This document shows positions 22,145 through 36,600 of a stretch of 64,000 bases of DNA, piece by piece. Where the stretch lies: positions 4,415,001 through 4,479,000 of the forward strand of contig NC_064039.1 of the NCBI RefSeq assembly GCF_932526225.1, given 5' to 3'. The position numbers were made by a program, and so were the translations under genes. Below the pieces are notes generated by a model, which had not been told where the DNA came from, did not search any database, and worked only from the letters and a program-made list of their open reading frames with translations. The stretch's first letter is position 1. Each line of letters starts with the position of its first letter. This DNA is from Nematostella vectensis (lineage: Eukaryota > Cnidaria > Anthozoa > Actiniaria > Edwardsiidae).

Positions 22145-24539
22145 CTACCATGAGTGCCACATTTCTCCCAGTTCTAACATACTCAGTAGCTGTTGTGTTC
22201 TCTGTGTGAGGTACGGACACAAACTCATAGCACGACCATGTAGCATTATCACTTCTTCACCCATGTTACACAGAGTATCCAAGTCAAGGAATGAAAGAAA
22301 GTACTCATCATGGTCTGAGCTATTTTCCTCATTATCAGTGCCATCAGTCCTACATAATTTTGCTTTTCTACATTCCCCTCTAAGTTTCTTGTGGTAACAG
22401 AAAAGATAGCTCTGCATTGAGTAGGCCAAGAGTGCTATAAATTCCTCCACCTCTTCAGAATTCCGTAAGCAAACATTACACTCCTGGGACAATGTGCTGC
22501 CTTGTTTAGGTGGCAATCGCTTGAAATGCTGGGTGATAATCTTGCTTATCCCAGTAGCATGTTCATCACCAGTCTCTGATTTGCAGCTGACTATAAGCAC
22601 AAGATCGGCTAGCCTCCACCTTAATAAATGAGACTGTATTGACTGTAGCAATTGAGTACGAGCTGATAATGACTGGAGCTGCAGGTAACATGACAACAGT
22701 TCACTTGATAAGTGATCAACACAGCTTTCTTGGTTCTTGCTGACAGTGATACTTAGTTGGAGTAGCCTGTACAGTAAGGACATGGGTGAGAAAGGAACAC
22801 CATATGAACAATCAGAACAGTTAAGAGATGACTGAATCCAACCTATCACCTCTGTGACATTTCTAGGGCTTCTCTCCACAGACAACAGTCTATAAGCTGT
22901 TGTTTGTAGAATTGCAAATTGCTTGATCTTGACCTCTGTTTCCATAACATTCACAAGAAATGCGAGTGCTTTCAAAGCATTTGAAGACGACAAGCAAGGT
23001 TTGCCTAACATTTGCTCCACAATAGATGTAATTAGACACCAGTCAATACTGCTTTGCACCTTCTTCTCATTCAGTTTTCCAAATCTTTCTTGCCGCCCAG
23101 GAAAACAGTTTGGATGTAATTCCATAATTCTCTTTAATATCCAAAAGCACTTATCTGATGCAGATTGGCTTTTACTCTGAAGCAGAGTGTCACATAACAT
23201 GTATACAAGGTTGGCTGGAGGCTTTATGGAAACTGATAAAAATGATGAAACAGTCTCTAAATATCTCATGGTGAAACCTTGACCCTTCACAGCATCAATA
23301 AAATCCATGTGTGACTCTGTGAACTCAGAAATCATTGTGTTTTGGTTCATAGTAGCTTTCCTGTAAGTACAGCTTTTTACTGCTGGGGAAGCATGTAATG
23401 GAGGCATGTGGGGTGCGCTCTCAATACAAACTTCAAGGTTTTGAAACAGAGATTTACATGATTTCTTTGGGGAAAAACTTTCTGGTGTCAAAGTTAACTG
23501 AGTAGTGCTCTTGCTAGGAGATCCAAAGACGCCATCCTTGTAAGGGGAGGAGAATGGTTTTCTATTCACAGGTGTTCTTTTCTTGCTGGAGGTATTTTTT
23601 TGTTTAAGCTTGTCTAAAGGTGACATCATTGCAGAGGTAGATAAATCAGGTCTTGAAATCTTCTGAAATATGATAACTTCCAATTAGAACAGGAGTAGGG
23701 GATTTTACACCAGTACTGTGGCAGCACTGAGCACACTATAAAAACCACATACATTTGATGCCTAGCCAACTTTTCCAATAACAGAAGTATAGCACAAAAG
23801 TATAACACTAAATAGCCCAAAAACATCTTGATCATGGAACGCTTTTTTGTTATGCCTCATGCCTGCAACAAGAATTTTGAGTGAGGTTTGTTTGGTGGAC
23901 GACCATTTAGGAAATCTTGTGCTGAATAGGCCATTCCAGCTATAAGCTTGAGTGCACATTACTATAGAAACATACCCCAACTACCAGAATGCAGTGCACA
24001 CTTTTTAAAGCTTGTACCAGAAGAAATGCATTCTGCATGATGGTAGTTGAAGTAGGATTCCCCCCCCCCCCCCCCCCCCCCCCGTCCAAGCTACATGTCT
24101 GCGCCTTGCTGTTTGTTACCTTTTTCGGCGTAAGTGGTCTAGTCTTTAGGTCTTCACTGCTACTACTATTTTCATCACTGGGTGATTTTTCTCGCTTTAT
24201 CTTTCCTTCACATTTCATCTTAGAGACGGATGCTGCAACTTTAGCCTGCATTGATTTAAATTTCTTCGGGTCAAATGTTGGATATTTAGCTGAACTCTTG
24301 GGAAAATCGCTGCCTGCTCTAGCGCTCATTTCCGAAGGGCCATGACTTGCATTGGTCGCGCTGTTACTAGCGGTGTTAGCGCAGTTAGACCGTTCGCCAG
24401 AGAAGCCTGGCTCGTCTTTGGCGACAACTCGAGAAGCTACCATCCTAATGAAGGTAATTTCATCCTCTTCGTCCGATGATAAACAAATGAGAGGAGTCGC
24501 TTTATGGCGCTCGGAGTTGCTTTTTGGCGCCTCGGCCAT
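22145..24539 (-). CDS. SIMC1/SLF2-like SUMO-interacting protein, 2 exons
   Basis: Exon 1 is 24120-24539 (140 codons) and exon 2 is 22145-23662; both borders are phase 0, giving 645 residues. Near the N-terminus, PLICLSSDEEDE (about residues 16-27) is a textbook SUMO-interacting motif, hydrophobic core plus acidic tail. A basic and serine-rich linker follows. The C-terminal 350 residues form an all-helical, leucine-rich fold (ending LSMLELGEMWHSW) that I assign to the FAM178 family shared by SLF2 and SIMC1, which bring the SMC5/6 complex to DNA lesions or viral replication sites. The family call rests on overall pattern and the SIM, so it is moderate. It is divergently paired with STING. Confidence 0.62.
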
Positions 24540-26259
<1,720 letters not shown>

Positions 26260-28308
26260 AATGTAATAATTATTGGGGACAGATTTTAAACATTAGGATA
26301 GCACATTAGGTGAGGTTTCATAAATATTTAACCCAGATAACTGTGTGTCAATTTTACCCATAAGATATAGTAAAATCTGGCCCTAATTTATGACACAAAG
26401 TGTCTCTTGTCCACTAGCTCAAGACAAACATAAATTACCCTTTTTGGGAAGTCATTCTTTAAAATTTTTTATAGGAGTGCTATGATTAAGTATTGAGCCA
26501 TTGAGAGTGAGACTGCCTTTTATCTATTGCTGTATGTAATGCTTAGATCATGGTGTCCTAGAAAGAGGAAGTTATGACGACTGCAATTTTTTGCAGAATT
26601 GTACCATTAGAATCTGGACTTAGGTACTAGATGTCAGAATGGATAGAAAGAAGGGTCAATCTCAGAAATTTTATGATGGGTAGTTTTTTTACATCTGAGA
26701 TCTTTCTTTCTTATTTCCGCTGAAATTAAGGACCTCTCAAAGTCCAAAAATTGAAGTTTACAACAAATTGACAAGGACATTTGACCATATCTGCCATCTT
26801 TCGTGTTTGCTGTTAATAAGCTAAAATTCTAGGACAAAACTATTTGGTTGTGAATGCGTTAATTGTGACAAAAAAGACCACAACAACTACTGTTGTTGTA
26901 CTATATGTAAACATTAATATTAATATGTAAACATTAATATTAGCACTATGTAAATCCTCAGGTCAGATATTCCAAGCTAAAGTGTGTGATCACGCTACGT
27001 TGTGACTCTTAGTTCGTAGTAAACATATGGATTTAAAATAAGACTATGAAATAAAATTCTAAAAATCTCAATAATATTCGTACTTGATTGTTGTGTCTTC
27101 AATGTAGTCTGGATAAAATTCTAAGCTGTTTGGGCGAGTAGTTTGAGAACATACTCCGGCTAGCGGGGCGCCCTACAAGCTGAACAAATTCGCTTCAGCT
27201 CGATCGGAATTACATATTTTGGCAAAATTCTTTCGCGACATTTTAGTGTGATCCCTGTAGATGCAATCAGAACCAATCTCAATTCAATATTAAACTCTAT
27301 TCGCTCACAAATTTGTTACCCAACTCGCCGTAAGACTGTGCTCGTTACTGTCAGCCCGGACACGGCCGTTGGAGATAGCGACAAACTAATCCCGTACCTT
27401 TCCCGCTAAGACCCGGGGCGGATCCAAGGTTTCAAAATGGGGGGTGGATGATGGTTGGATAGACGGCTTATAACTGATCCAGTGGTTCTTGGTGGTCACA
27501 TAGATCTAACAAGACTTCACTCTGAATTAGATTTGTCGCTTAAGCAAAGTCAAGCAGGCAAAAGCACAAGAACAGTATATCCCGTCCCTCAGACATTTTC
27601 TTTTAAAAAGTGACTTTCAATTATCATTTTTTACTCAAAAAGGGGGGTGGATAACCACCTCCCCTGTATCCGCCCCTGAAGACTTAACGGCCTTGAAGAA
27701 CAAACTCATGTCACTTCAAGATTTCGTCCTCAGATAGATACCCTAGCCCCCTCTATGATGGTAAATCACTTAATAACCCTGATTATAAATAAAGCAAAAT
27801 ATAAAATTCAATTTTTATTTCTCAGAAAGCGCTTTTTCGCCCCTGCCACACTCAAGTTAGATTGGATCATAAAATGGCTTTTTTATTAATTTCGTCATGT
27901 TGAGAGTATTTTGAAAGTTTAATAGCTTACCTAGAACGACTGTATGGATAACTAATATTTTGAAATACAAAAAAGAGGGGTACAGTAAATGGTACCCAGA
28001 TAGCAGAGGCCTCTGTTCTCTGTATTTCGCTGCAATAATAGGGCGTCGCACATTCTCGCTGTATCACGACGACGTCCGATGGTGCTTAAGTCAAAAGATG
28101 ATTTTTATGGGTTGAATAACTTTTCCTTCGAAACAAATCTTAATAATTAATACACGTGTAGACATGATCTTCTTATCTCAATCATTTACCCTAAACATTT
28201 CTCTTTTGAATATTATTACAAGGAACTGTAAGGAAAGGAAGAAGTTATAAGGATCATCAACATAATGGATGAGAATATGATATATTCTCTACAGGCAAGA
28301 CTTGTCTT
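26260..28308. other. STING 3' region and intergenic DNA
   Basis: No gene was seen. It contains polyadenylation-type AATAAA at about 27051, a short tandem ATATGTAAACATTAAT pair near 26905-26940, and the MITE listed at 27413. Confidence 0.5.
27413..27678. mobile_element. MITE with CAGGGGCGGAT-type termini
   Basis: Left end CCGGGGCGGATCCAAGG and right end (reverse complement) CAGGGGCGGATACAGGGG bound 266 bp. Inside each end is a GGGGGGTGGAT block. AAGAC is present on both sides and may be a decayed target duplication. This terminus is widespread among animal hAT-type MITEs. Confidence 0.7.
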
Positions 28309-29737
28309 TCAGTTCTTTATGCTCCGTAATGACATCTTGTGACTGCTTTCCCGAGAAAGGCGAAGTTTTTTCATTTCCATCGCCTCTGTGCTTGTCTGAC
28401 GCGGGACGTCGCTTCTTTTACAGCTGAGTATCTTAATAAATTCCGTGCGAAATGTCCGGTTTAAGATACCATAAATAATCGGGTTGATCATACTTGAACT
28501 ATACACCAAGTATATATAGATGAGGTGTGGCGTTCGTGTTTCAACTAGTTTGGCATCTACAAGAGAATTTCACATGAAAACGTTAATAAGAAAAGGAAGG
28601 AAAAGAGCTGAAGGGCATCGTTATCCAGAATTCTATCAATTTCACAGGGTCTTATCCTTACTAAAACAAAAGCGCAAATATGTGCTGACGCTTACAAACG
28701 TGTCAGGAAAAGCATCAACCTCGGAAGATGGGGCCTTCTTTAAGTGTACACGAGCAATAAAAAATTACATCGTCCGTCCTTCTAACTAGGAAGCATAAAC
28801 AAAACAAAACTATGTGTTTGATCAACATTTCCCCAGAAGGCAAATAGCCGCGTTGCATGAAAAACTTTGCATTGATGGCCGACTAGTTCGCGTCGCCCTT
28901 TAATTGGGAACTGCCGAAAGGGAACTTACCTATAAGCCGGAGATATGCGATGGCAAACGAGGGCACCCAGCAACAACAAAACCCTACCATGATAGCCAGG
29001 ATAACCTTAGTTATACGGATCTCCTCGTGGTTACTCGAGTTTAGGGTACAGTGTCTTCGAAGAGAACGAACGGTCATCTTATTATGCCGTCGCACCGCGC
29101 GAAACAGCTTGAAGTAGCACAGAAACAGAGTTGCCATTGGCAGTAATGCAAATAACAGCCCAGTGATAATGTTCCAGGTGTTCTTGTAAGCCATATCGTG
29201 AAGCCTGATATGGCAGATAAGCTTGCCGGCGTGGAAGTAGAACACGGGACCTTGTAACACCGCAAATATGCACACGTAGAAGATACATATAATCCATATG
29301 GATATAATCATCGTCAACGAGTTCTTGTAGGTGAAAAGCGATCGATAAATTCTCGGCTTGGCAACGCTGATATATCGATTGACAGCAACGAGCGCGACCG
29401 TCTCGAGAGACACAAATGCGAGAACGAAATAGAACAATCCGTGAATTTGACAGGCAATCGATCCTAGTGACCACTTTCCTTGGAAAAGAACTGCCAAAGA
29501 CAGAGGCATACATGTACAGGCCATGAGGATATCAGAGAAAGACAAGGATAGAATAAATAAATTTGTTGATAACTTGCGAAGGTTTGGATTTCGAATGACA
29601 GCCAACCACACAATTATATTCCCAATTAGAGCCACTGCGTCGATCAGGCAAAGAAGTACGGACTCTAGCCAGACCTGCCAGTCAGGACGAGCAGCTAAGA
29701 GCTGACTTAGTGTCGAGTTAGTTTGACTTGCGTTCAT
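28309..29737 (-). CDS. Class A GPCR, melatonin-receptor-like, 2 exons
   Basis: Exons 28930-29737 and 28309-28544 join (ATAG|GTAAGT to CTAG|TTGAAA) into 347 residues. The N-terminus has NxS/T sites. All seven TMs are visible: VLLCLIDAVALIGNIIVW (TM1, with the conserved N), LSFSDIL (TM2), VALVAVNRYISVAKP (TM3, NRY instead of DRY), TM4, TM5, CCCWVPSFAIAYLRL (TM6, CWxP) and SSSMINPIIYGILNRTF (TM7, NPxxY-like NPIIY). NRY and the NPIIYGILN run point toward melatonin-type receptors, but cnidarian amine and orphan receptors look similar, so the ligand is unknown. The intron falls in extracellular loop 3. Unlike the receptor at 7096-8146 it is intact. Confidence 0.8.
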
Positions 29738-29967
29738 TGTGCTGCTGAGATAGTATTAACTTGGACGCGATTCTGGGCAGAGAAAGCCTTAGAGTCTCGT
29801 CTCGCTTCCGTTATTATTAACCGACCTGTTCCCCCTTAAGGTTTGAGCCAATGGTAGACGCTGAAGTTATCCACTTTGTACTAGTATATCTATCAGCCCA
29901 TCACGCCTTCGTGTGTACTCAACGTTTGACGATCAATTTGAAAAATTAGCAAGATGAGAAATAGCAC

Positions 29968-30231
29968 TCAGGCATGTGAGACAATATAAACGACAACATC
30001 CGATGTACAAACCAAAGATAAAAACACGTTCCTGATGAAAAAAACAACAGTAAAACTTGAGCTGCGCGCGTCATAGTTGGGATTCTGAATCAACAGAACT
30101 CCATTTTGCACGTCAAACTGTGGGATCCCAACAAGACCTGTCAAAGTAATCTCCAAATCGAGTTTTCTAGCAATGGAAATGAAGTCTGTAGTTTTAGCAA
30201 ACAAATACTGTGCCTCGCTCCATGATTCCAT
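29968..30231 (-). CDS. Short hypothetical ORF, doubtful
   Basis: An 87-codon ATG ORF lies about 240 bp upstream of the GPCR start on the same strand. It reads as mixed hydrophobic and polar sequence (IGRKLDLEIT-like start region, then SSSFTVVFFIRNVFLSLVC). I do not recognise it. It has balanced composition, but no splice or family support, and could be chance or a fragment of an upstream exon. Confidence 0.15.
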   Translation of the reverse strand: MESWSEAQYLFAKTTDFISIARKLDLEITLTGLVGIPQFDVQNGVLLIQNPNYDARSSSFTVVFFIRNVFLSLVCTSDVVVYIVSHA

Positions 30232-31771
30232 TGCAAAGAAATAAATACCGGACGCACTTCTTCTACAAATTATCTTGGCCTTTGAATTTTGGAAGCAATT
30301 TTAACCAAAAGAACCAAGAAAGCATATTATGCTAACTTGTTTTAATTAGATTTCTATAAACAAAGTCTAAGATAAAATTAACCGTTTTGCGGGACGGTAT
30401 ACTTTATTAAATAGCAAGCCAATAAGATGAAATACACACCTTTTAAGAATACTTGAGTCATATCAACTGAGCAAAACCCAAACATATTCCTGACTCAAAG
30501 GGGAATACTCGATATTGTGCAACACTTGTCAAAACGCGCATGGAAAATATAACAGAGACTCTTTTTACAGCGAGAAAACGAAATCAAACGACTAAAACTA
30601 ATTCCACGTAGAGCGGATTCCATACTAAGGCTGTAAGCCTTTCGATTGAACAGGAAACGTTTTTAAGCGTTATTTTGTACTTTAATTCGTTATTTTGTTT
30701 TTCTAAAACAAACTCCGGAATTGAAACAACGGATTTTATTTCACATTAACTCCTGTTCAATGTTAGATCACATTACATTCTTTGAAGATTTAAAAGGTTG
30801 TCGAGAGATAGAAAGGATAGATCAGGTTTATTTTCCTTTTTTTTAGAAATGGCGATCCAATACGACTTCCTTACTTGGGAGATCTGACCCGGCCATATAT
30901 TGAACATAATTAATAAAAACTGGCGATAGCTGCTCAACCGGTCAAGTAAACTTTGAAAGTTTATCTCTGGTTAGAATTTAACACGTCTCAGATACACAGA
31001 AGACTCGCGTGGGAAATCCCACCTGATAATAACGTACATTAAGTAGAAATTGAAACTGTAATAAATTTTGATTTTTAAGTTGTTCTCATGGGCACTCTGG
31101 GGTACTACCCTATATTCTATCATTTGCATTCTTTATCAAACATTACGGTTTACCGATAGCTCTTAGTTCTCTGAAAAATAATAGATCAGTTTGAGTAAAG
31201 TGAGAATTATGTTTTAAGCCATTTTTAAATTTACGTCAATGTTATCAGACGAAAGCGATTGATTTCGTGCATAATGACGTGATGTCTACCTTGTCGGAGA
31301 ATTAGAAAAAGAAGTTATTAGTATCATCGACATTAGAAAACTAAATTCCCTTTCTGTGATTAGATGGGAATGTCGAGTTATCGAGGTTAAATCCCTGGAA
31401 ACGCCTCAAATAAATGTCCCTAAAGTCTAGGTTCCATTTGCAGCCCAGACAAAGATTGGAGATGTTGAATAGTTTTAGTGCCTATTAGAAAACAGCAGGG
31501 TTTTTCCGTAGCTGCATATGATCTGTTTTATTGCAGATAGATGATATCCCAAAAGAAAATGAAAAAAAAATTGTCGGCGTTTTCAATGAAATCGAAAAAA
31601 CGATAAGACGCCAGTAGGTGATAAACTGTAATGATGAAAATACTGGTTTACGATGATATCGATAAGTAATGATGTTGGTGAAGGTTGCGATTTCAATGTT
31701 ATAACATTCCGGATAAGACTTCAAAGAATTGTAAATCTAGAGCAATTCAGCCCGACACTGGAACTCTAAAA

Positions 31772-32048
31772 AGGCGTCTTTCTTTCTGTTAGATATGATT
31801 GGTATAATGATAGGGTTTCTTTTTATGACAATAGTGATGCTTATGCGCCGGCGGATTCTGACTCTTAAAAAGGGGATGGACATGAGAAGTGAAAAGGTGG
31901 CATAATACTAAATAGGCCGTCTTTCTGCTAGATATGATTTGGTATAATGATAGTGTTTCTTTTTATGACGATAGTGATGCTTATGCGCCGGCGGATTCTG
32001 ACTCTTAAAACGGGGATGGAGATGACAAGTGAAAAGGGGTGCATCTAA
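31772..32048. repeat. Two-copy tandem duplication, about 143-bp unit
   Basis: Both copies share GATATGATT(T)GGTATAATGATAG, GTGATGCTTATGCGCCGGCGG and ATTCTGACTCTTAAAA. They differ at a handful of sites. No ORF. The GCGCCGGCG core is unusual for the AT-rich surroundings. Confidence 0.85.
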
Positions 32049-33008
32049 AATGTAGCACGAATTCATCAAAACGTGCGGTATGGATAGCTACCCAATCCAT
32101 CCCACCGTGCAGGATCTACCCTTGCTATACTGATGGAGGTTGCGGTGTTTCGTAGTCACTGTGGGGTATATTATTCTATGTTATGATATACATGAATAAA
32201 ATTATTATATAGCCAGGAGCAAGGGGTAATTTGTTGTCTTTCTCATTGACCTTTGTATAATCGGCTTTTTTTTATTTCCAAGAGATTCAAGACCGTCTAT
32301 ACAGTCTCGGCGATACCATACAAAAAACATTGGATAGAGAAAAAATAGTAAAACATGAGACATCCGCGCATGAGGAGTCCTTAGTTCTAAGATAATTCAA
32401 GTAAGACAATGTTCGAGGATCCAGGACTTTCTTTCTTCGGCCGCAAGACGTCCCGCAAAGAACGCTGGATCTCCGAGCATGAAGTAACCGAGTCCACGTG
32501 CAGATGCTATAACTATGCAGAAAGGATCTCTACATACGTGTGTATCACGCCGTGGTGTTTTTAGACGTGATATAGAAGAGGCCAGAGGGCTGCTCTAAAT
32601 AAATGGATTTTTGTTTGTACGTCTTTCCGCTGCTTTTAGGAGATACACAAATTTCCGTCTTCAGGATTATAGAAAAACACCACTACATAACACAGCTTAC
32701 ACTGTCTGAGATCTGCCATATCTGTTTAATGACTTATTTCATTTACAAAACAGCGATAATCCTTTAATAGCCAGAAATGTGTTAAGTCGATCAGACATTC
32801 CATTCATAAATAAAAATAAACTCTATTTTAAAATTGCATCTCTTGTTTATTTGCTTTTAAAAGCGAGAGAGCAATGGGTATTTTTCATACTGAAACAAAA
32901 TTAAAGAATTGGATGAAAAAACGTTTAAAAAAATTAAATGTTAAAATGTACAACTAAAAAAAATCATAAAGTACTGCTTAAAAAATCGATTCACAAAAGC
33001 AGGTTACG

Positions 33009-33374
33009 CACGATTCATACGTCGCGCTCCTGACGTCTCGAATCGAATTGTTTGGATTGCGCACATGTACAGTTCGACGTCTGAATTTCCTCACGGCAGA
33101 ATTGAGTTCGTGACGGCACTAAGCGCCACTGCACCAGTCGTGCTGCACGGCAAAAGGTCGACACCGATTCAAACGTCGAGCTTTTGACATGCTGAATCAA
33201 CCCATGTTCACTTTATTTCAGAAACTCCGTATCAAATCAACTTTTATTACTCGCAACCTATTGAGCGCGACTTATTTAGTGTGACGTCTGAATCAACGTT
33301 GAACCCAATGTATTTGCGTCGATACAATAGACAATTAGATTCGGCAGGGTAGGAGCGCGACGTATGGATCGGTG
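33009..33374. mobile_element. MITE with CATACGTCGCGCTCCT termini
   Basis: CACGATTCATACGTCGCGCT (33009 onward) pairs with the reverse complement of AGGAGCGCGACGTATGGATC (33351 onward), with about 20 of 24 positions matching. The interior repeats GACGTCTGAAT-like subunits. It has no coding capacity and lies about 290 bp past the TP53BP1 stop. Confidence 0.75.
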
Positions 33375-33658
33375 ACCTAAGGTCACCTATCCTTAATGTA
33401 AATGGCTTCAGTTACCAGCACAAGCCTAGCCATCGTGCATTTTGCTCTGTGGTCATGTATGCCATGGAATTTTATTCACACCTTGCGATATCAAGTACTA
33501 TCTTGACGCATGTCATCCTGGTGCATATAAACGCTGGTCTCTATCTGAGGATTATTCTATACTCATTCATGATTACTCCTTAAAAATGCAATACTTCAAC
33601 GGACAGAGTGGCAAGACAAGGCCTTACAGGGAAACCAATAAAATTTCAGGTAACGTTA

Positions 33659-33676
33659 CGTTACGTTACGTTACGA
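33659..33676. repeat. CGTTA pentanucleotide repeat containing the TP53BP1 stop codon
   Basis: Four GTTAC units lie at the very end of the TP53BP1 reading frame. On the minus strand the unit GTAAC supplies the last codons and the TAA stop at 33666-33668. Confidence 0.85.
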
Positions 33677-36600
33677 AATACTTAGGGTTATCGAACGACA
33701 CGACCCAGCCATTAATGAGGCACTGCAAAAGCCACTCCAGTGTCACCAAAGGTATCCCAAGCACGGAGACTACATGTCTCGTGCTGACAGAGAGAGGCGA
33801 GGTGTCAGTCACGATGACGTCACAGTTGAAGTCGAGGTCGTCCGACTGCTCGACCGCGCGACTGGGACGATTCGGAAGCTTGGTGACGACTTCCGAGCCC
33901 GCGGCCAGTGCCACGCTGGACCACGTCTGTCGAAACACACGGTCGCCATGGAGATAGACCTAGGAAAAATATAGGGTTAGGGAATCAATTCAAGCCTATG
34001 TCAGACAGCAAAATTACGAGAGGCAAAAGAAAATAAAAGTCTGCAAAAAATCGGTGGCACAAGATTATCAAGACTTACTCTGAGCCCGCGCAACACCTTG
34101 GGCCGCGGTTGCGTGCCACACTCTACCAGCTCGCCAGTTTCCAGGCTTCTACCGGCCGGAAGAAGATACTTGCGGAAAGGCTGGATCTTATTGAGTGTGT
34201 GACAATCGTGAATGAACATGTGGGAGAGGCACGGGATGCCGTACGCGAGGGACTGGAAGTATTTTTGCGTTCTTTGGCATGTGTTGGATATCAAGAAGCA
34301 CTTCTCTGCTGTCTGCGATTTGGAGAACGTGTTAAATACTACACCGCCACAAGAGGTGATGAGATGCTCCTGAACAAAAATTAGTGAAAATTACAGATGA
34401 AACATTAATAAGACAAAATTAAGATGAAATTATGATATCAAGGAATATGCGTCATCAAGGGGAATGCGTCTGAACCCCAAGAAATGCAAAGAGCTTCAAA
34501 TTAATTTCTTAAAGTACCAACCTTCTGTCCCCCAAAGATTAATCCTAGGGAGCGCAGTTGTTGAGAAAGTTGAACATTACAAGCTATTAGGTGTACATAT
34601 ATCAGCAGATCTGTCATGGAATGTTCACGTTGACCACATTGTTAAGAAGGCTAGCAAGCGCCTCTATGCCCTCAGGGTACTCAGGAAGGCAGGTGTCCAG
34701 CAGTCAGATATGGTTCTTATCTATTGCTCGTTAATTCGGTCAGTCCTTGAGTACGCTGCTCCTGTCTGGGCCTCCCTTCCTGAGTACCTTGCAGAGCTTA
34801 TCGAAACAGTACAACGAAAAGCTATTCGAATAATCTACCCTTGCCTTAGCTATGAATCAGGACTCAAAGTAGCAAAAATGGACTCACTTACAGTCCGCAG
34901 AGCAGAACTGTGCCGTCGATTCATGGCTAAAGCAAGATGCACTGAGCCTATAAAATATATAATACAATCTGGGACTGGGGTCGCCCATGGTTATTCGCTA
35001 AGGGGGGGTTGCAGCCGTTTGGATAAATCAGTTGGTGTAACTGAAAGGTATAATAACTTTATCACAATTCGTTTCCAGTAGTTATTCCAGTATTTATTTA
35101 TACATTGTTAAGTGTAGTGTGCATCGGCCGACATACTGTAATTTAGCTTATGCTACAAAAGTTTGAATAAACGATTATTATATTATTTATCACTCATTTT
35201 TAAGACGACTCGCGTTGCAAGTTTAAGCTCCGGCAAAAAATCTCATCTCCATAGGTTTAAGCGAGTAACGCACAAAACATTGTAAATGATGTTAAAGACA
35301 TCATTCGTAGGTGTTTATTTTAACATTTTTGCGCTATTCCCAGATTCCCAGAAACGGTTTTGATTTCTCGGCGGTCGCGCAAAAACGAATGCTGCTATAA
35401 CGTCATCCAAAATTGACGTTTTTTTTTGTGAAGCAGGAGCGTAAAACGGCTGCGTGGTTGGCCTTTAATGATATTAGTCCCAACCGACTCACCAGTTCCT
35501 TACGATCCAGCTCCAGTCTCTCGCTTTCGCTATCAGTCGAGTCATTCAAATCCTCCTTCCGCACAGAAGTGATCAAAAACGAGTAGCCGGAGAATAGCCT
35601 GGGGTTTCGTGCACCTCCCTGACCCAGCGCTTTGCCCAGTCCTCTACGAGCTCCATGGGGCTTCACTCTCTGTGGGCTTTCATCGGTGCTTGTCTCGTTG
35701 CTGCTGTTTCCAATATCACGCTTTCTTCTCGATAACGTACGCTCCCGGTACATCCGTGATCCTTTGCGCGAAGACTTTGGCGTCTCGTTGTTCTTCGCTG
35801 CAGATTTACGCGGACTCTGACGCGTTGGTCTGGTCCCTGCTGAGCCAGTGGTATCTTTACAGCTTGTGTCACGTGAAGTATCACGCGAGCCACGTGTACT
35901 ACACGTGCTGTCTTTTCCACTGGACTTTGTTCTCTGATGGTTCTTACCGTTTTCACGTGATCTGTCACGGGGGGTGCGGCATGAGGCATCGGCAGAGCCA
36001 CCCAAACTCCTCCCTGTACTTGTATCTCGAGGGGGTTGTACAGACGTGCTGACGCTTGAACTACTTGTTGTCCTTAGCGAGCTACTGCTCGTCAAGAGAA
36101 CTGCAACCTGCTCCTCCGACAAGATGACTTTACTCCGCGGGTATCTCTTGGTGCACCCCTTCTTATCCTCGACCTCGTAACCCCTCTCGTCGCCAGATTT
36201 GTAATGGCCGACTATAACAGCTTCTTCAAAAAAGTCATCCTCGCCCTGAGCTAACACGTTCTGGCCAACACTCAAGACGTCTTTCGCTATGAGTCTCTCA
36301 GCACGAAGCCTTCTCTTGTCACCATCGTCAAATGTGACATTGAAGAGCCCAGCTTTACTTGGACCGGACGTCACCTCTCCGGGATAGAAAAAGTTATCCG
36401 ACCAGCGCGCAAGTACTCTGACGCCTGCTGAGAGTGGGTGGGGCGGAGTGTGGGATGCGGGGGGCTCATCTATGACAGGTATGGTAGCCTGGCGCGTTAG
36501 AGGGGGTACAGTATCCACACCTGAGGTTCCTGCCTCCCATACAGCCTGAATTCCTGGTCCTCCAGATTGACGGCCCTCGCCTGATGGCCTGTCCTCCCCA

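Larger units (their letters stand above)
29738..33665. other. Intergenic stretch with repeats, no firm gene
   Basis: This is mostly AT-rich sequence. Contents: a weak 87-codon ORF at 29968-30231 (-), a tandem duplication at 31772-32048, and a MITE at 33009-33374. Nothing else could be supported. Confidence 0.5.

Noticed and set aside
33442-33957. 171-codon plus-strand ORF at the TP53BP1 3' end
   Set aside because: Antisense to the last BRCT exon, which has clear BRCT sequence and splice sites.
35609-36180. Plus-strand ORFs of 62-147 codons opposite TP53BP1 exon 6
   Set aside because: Antisense shadows of the serine/arginine-rich Tudor exon.
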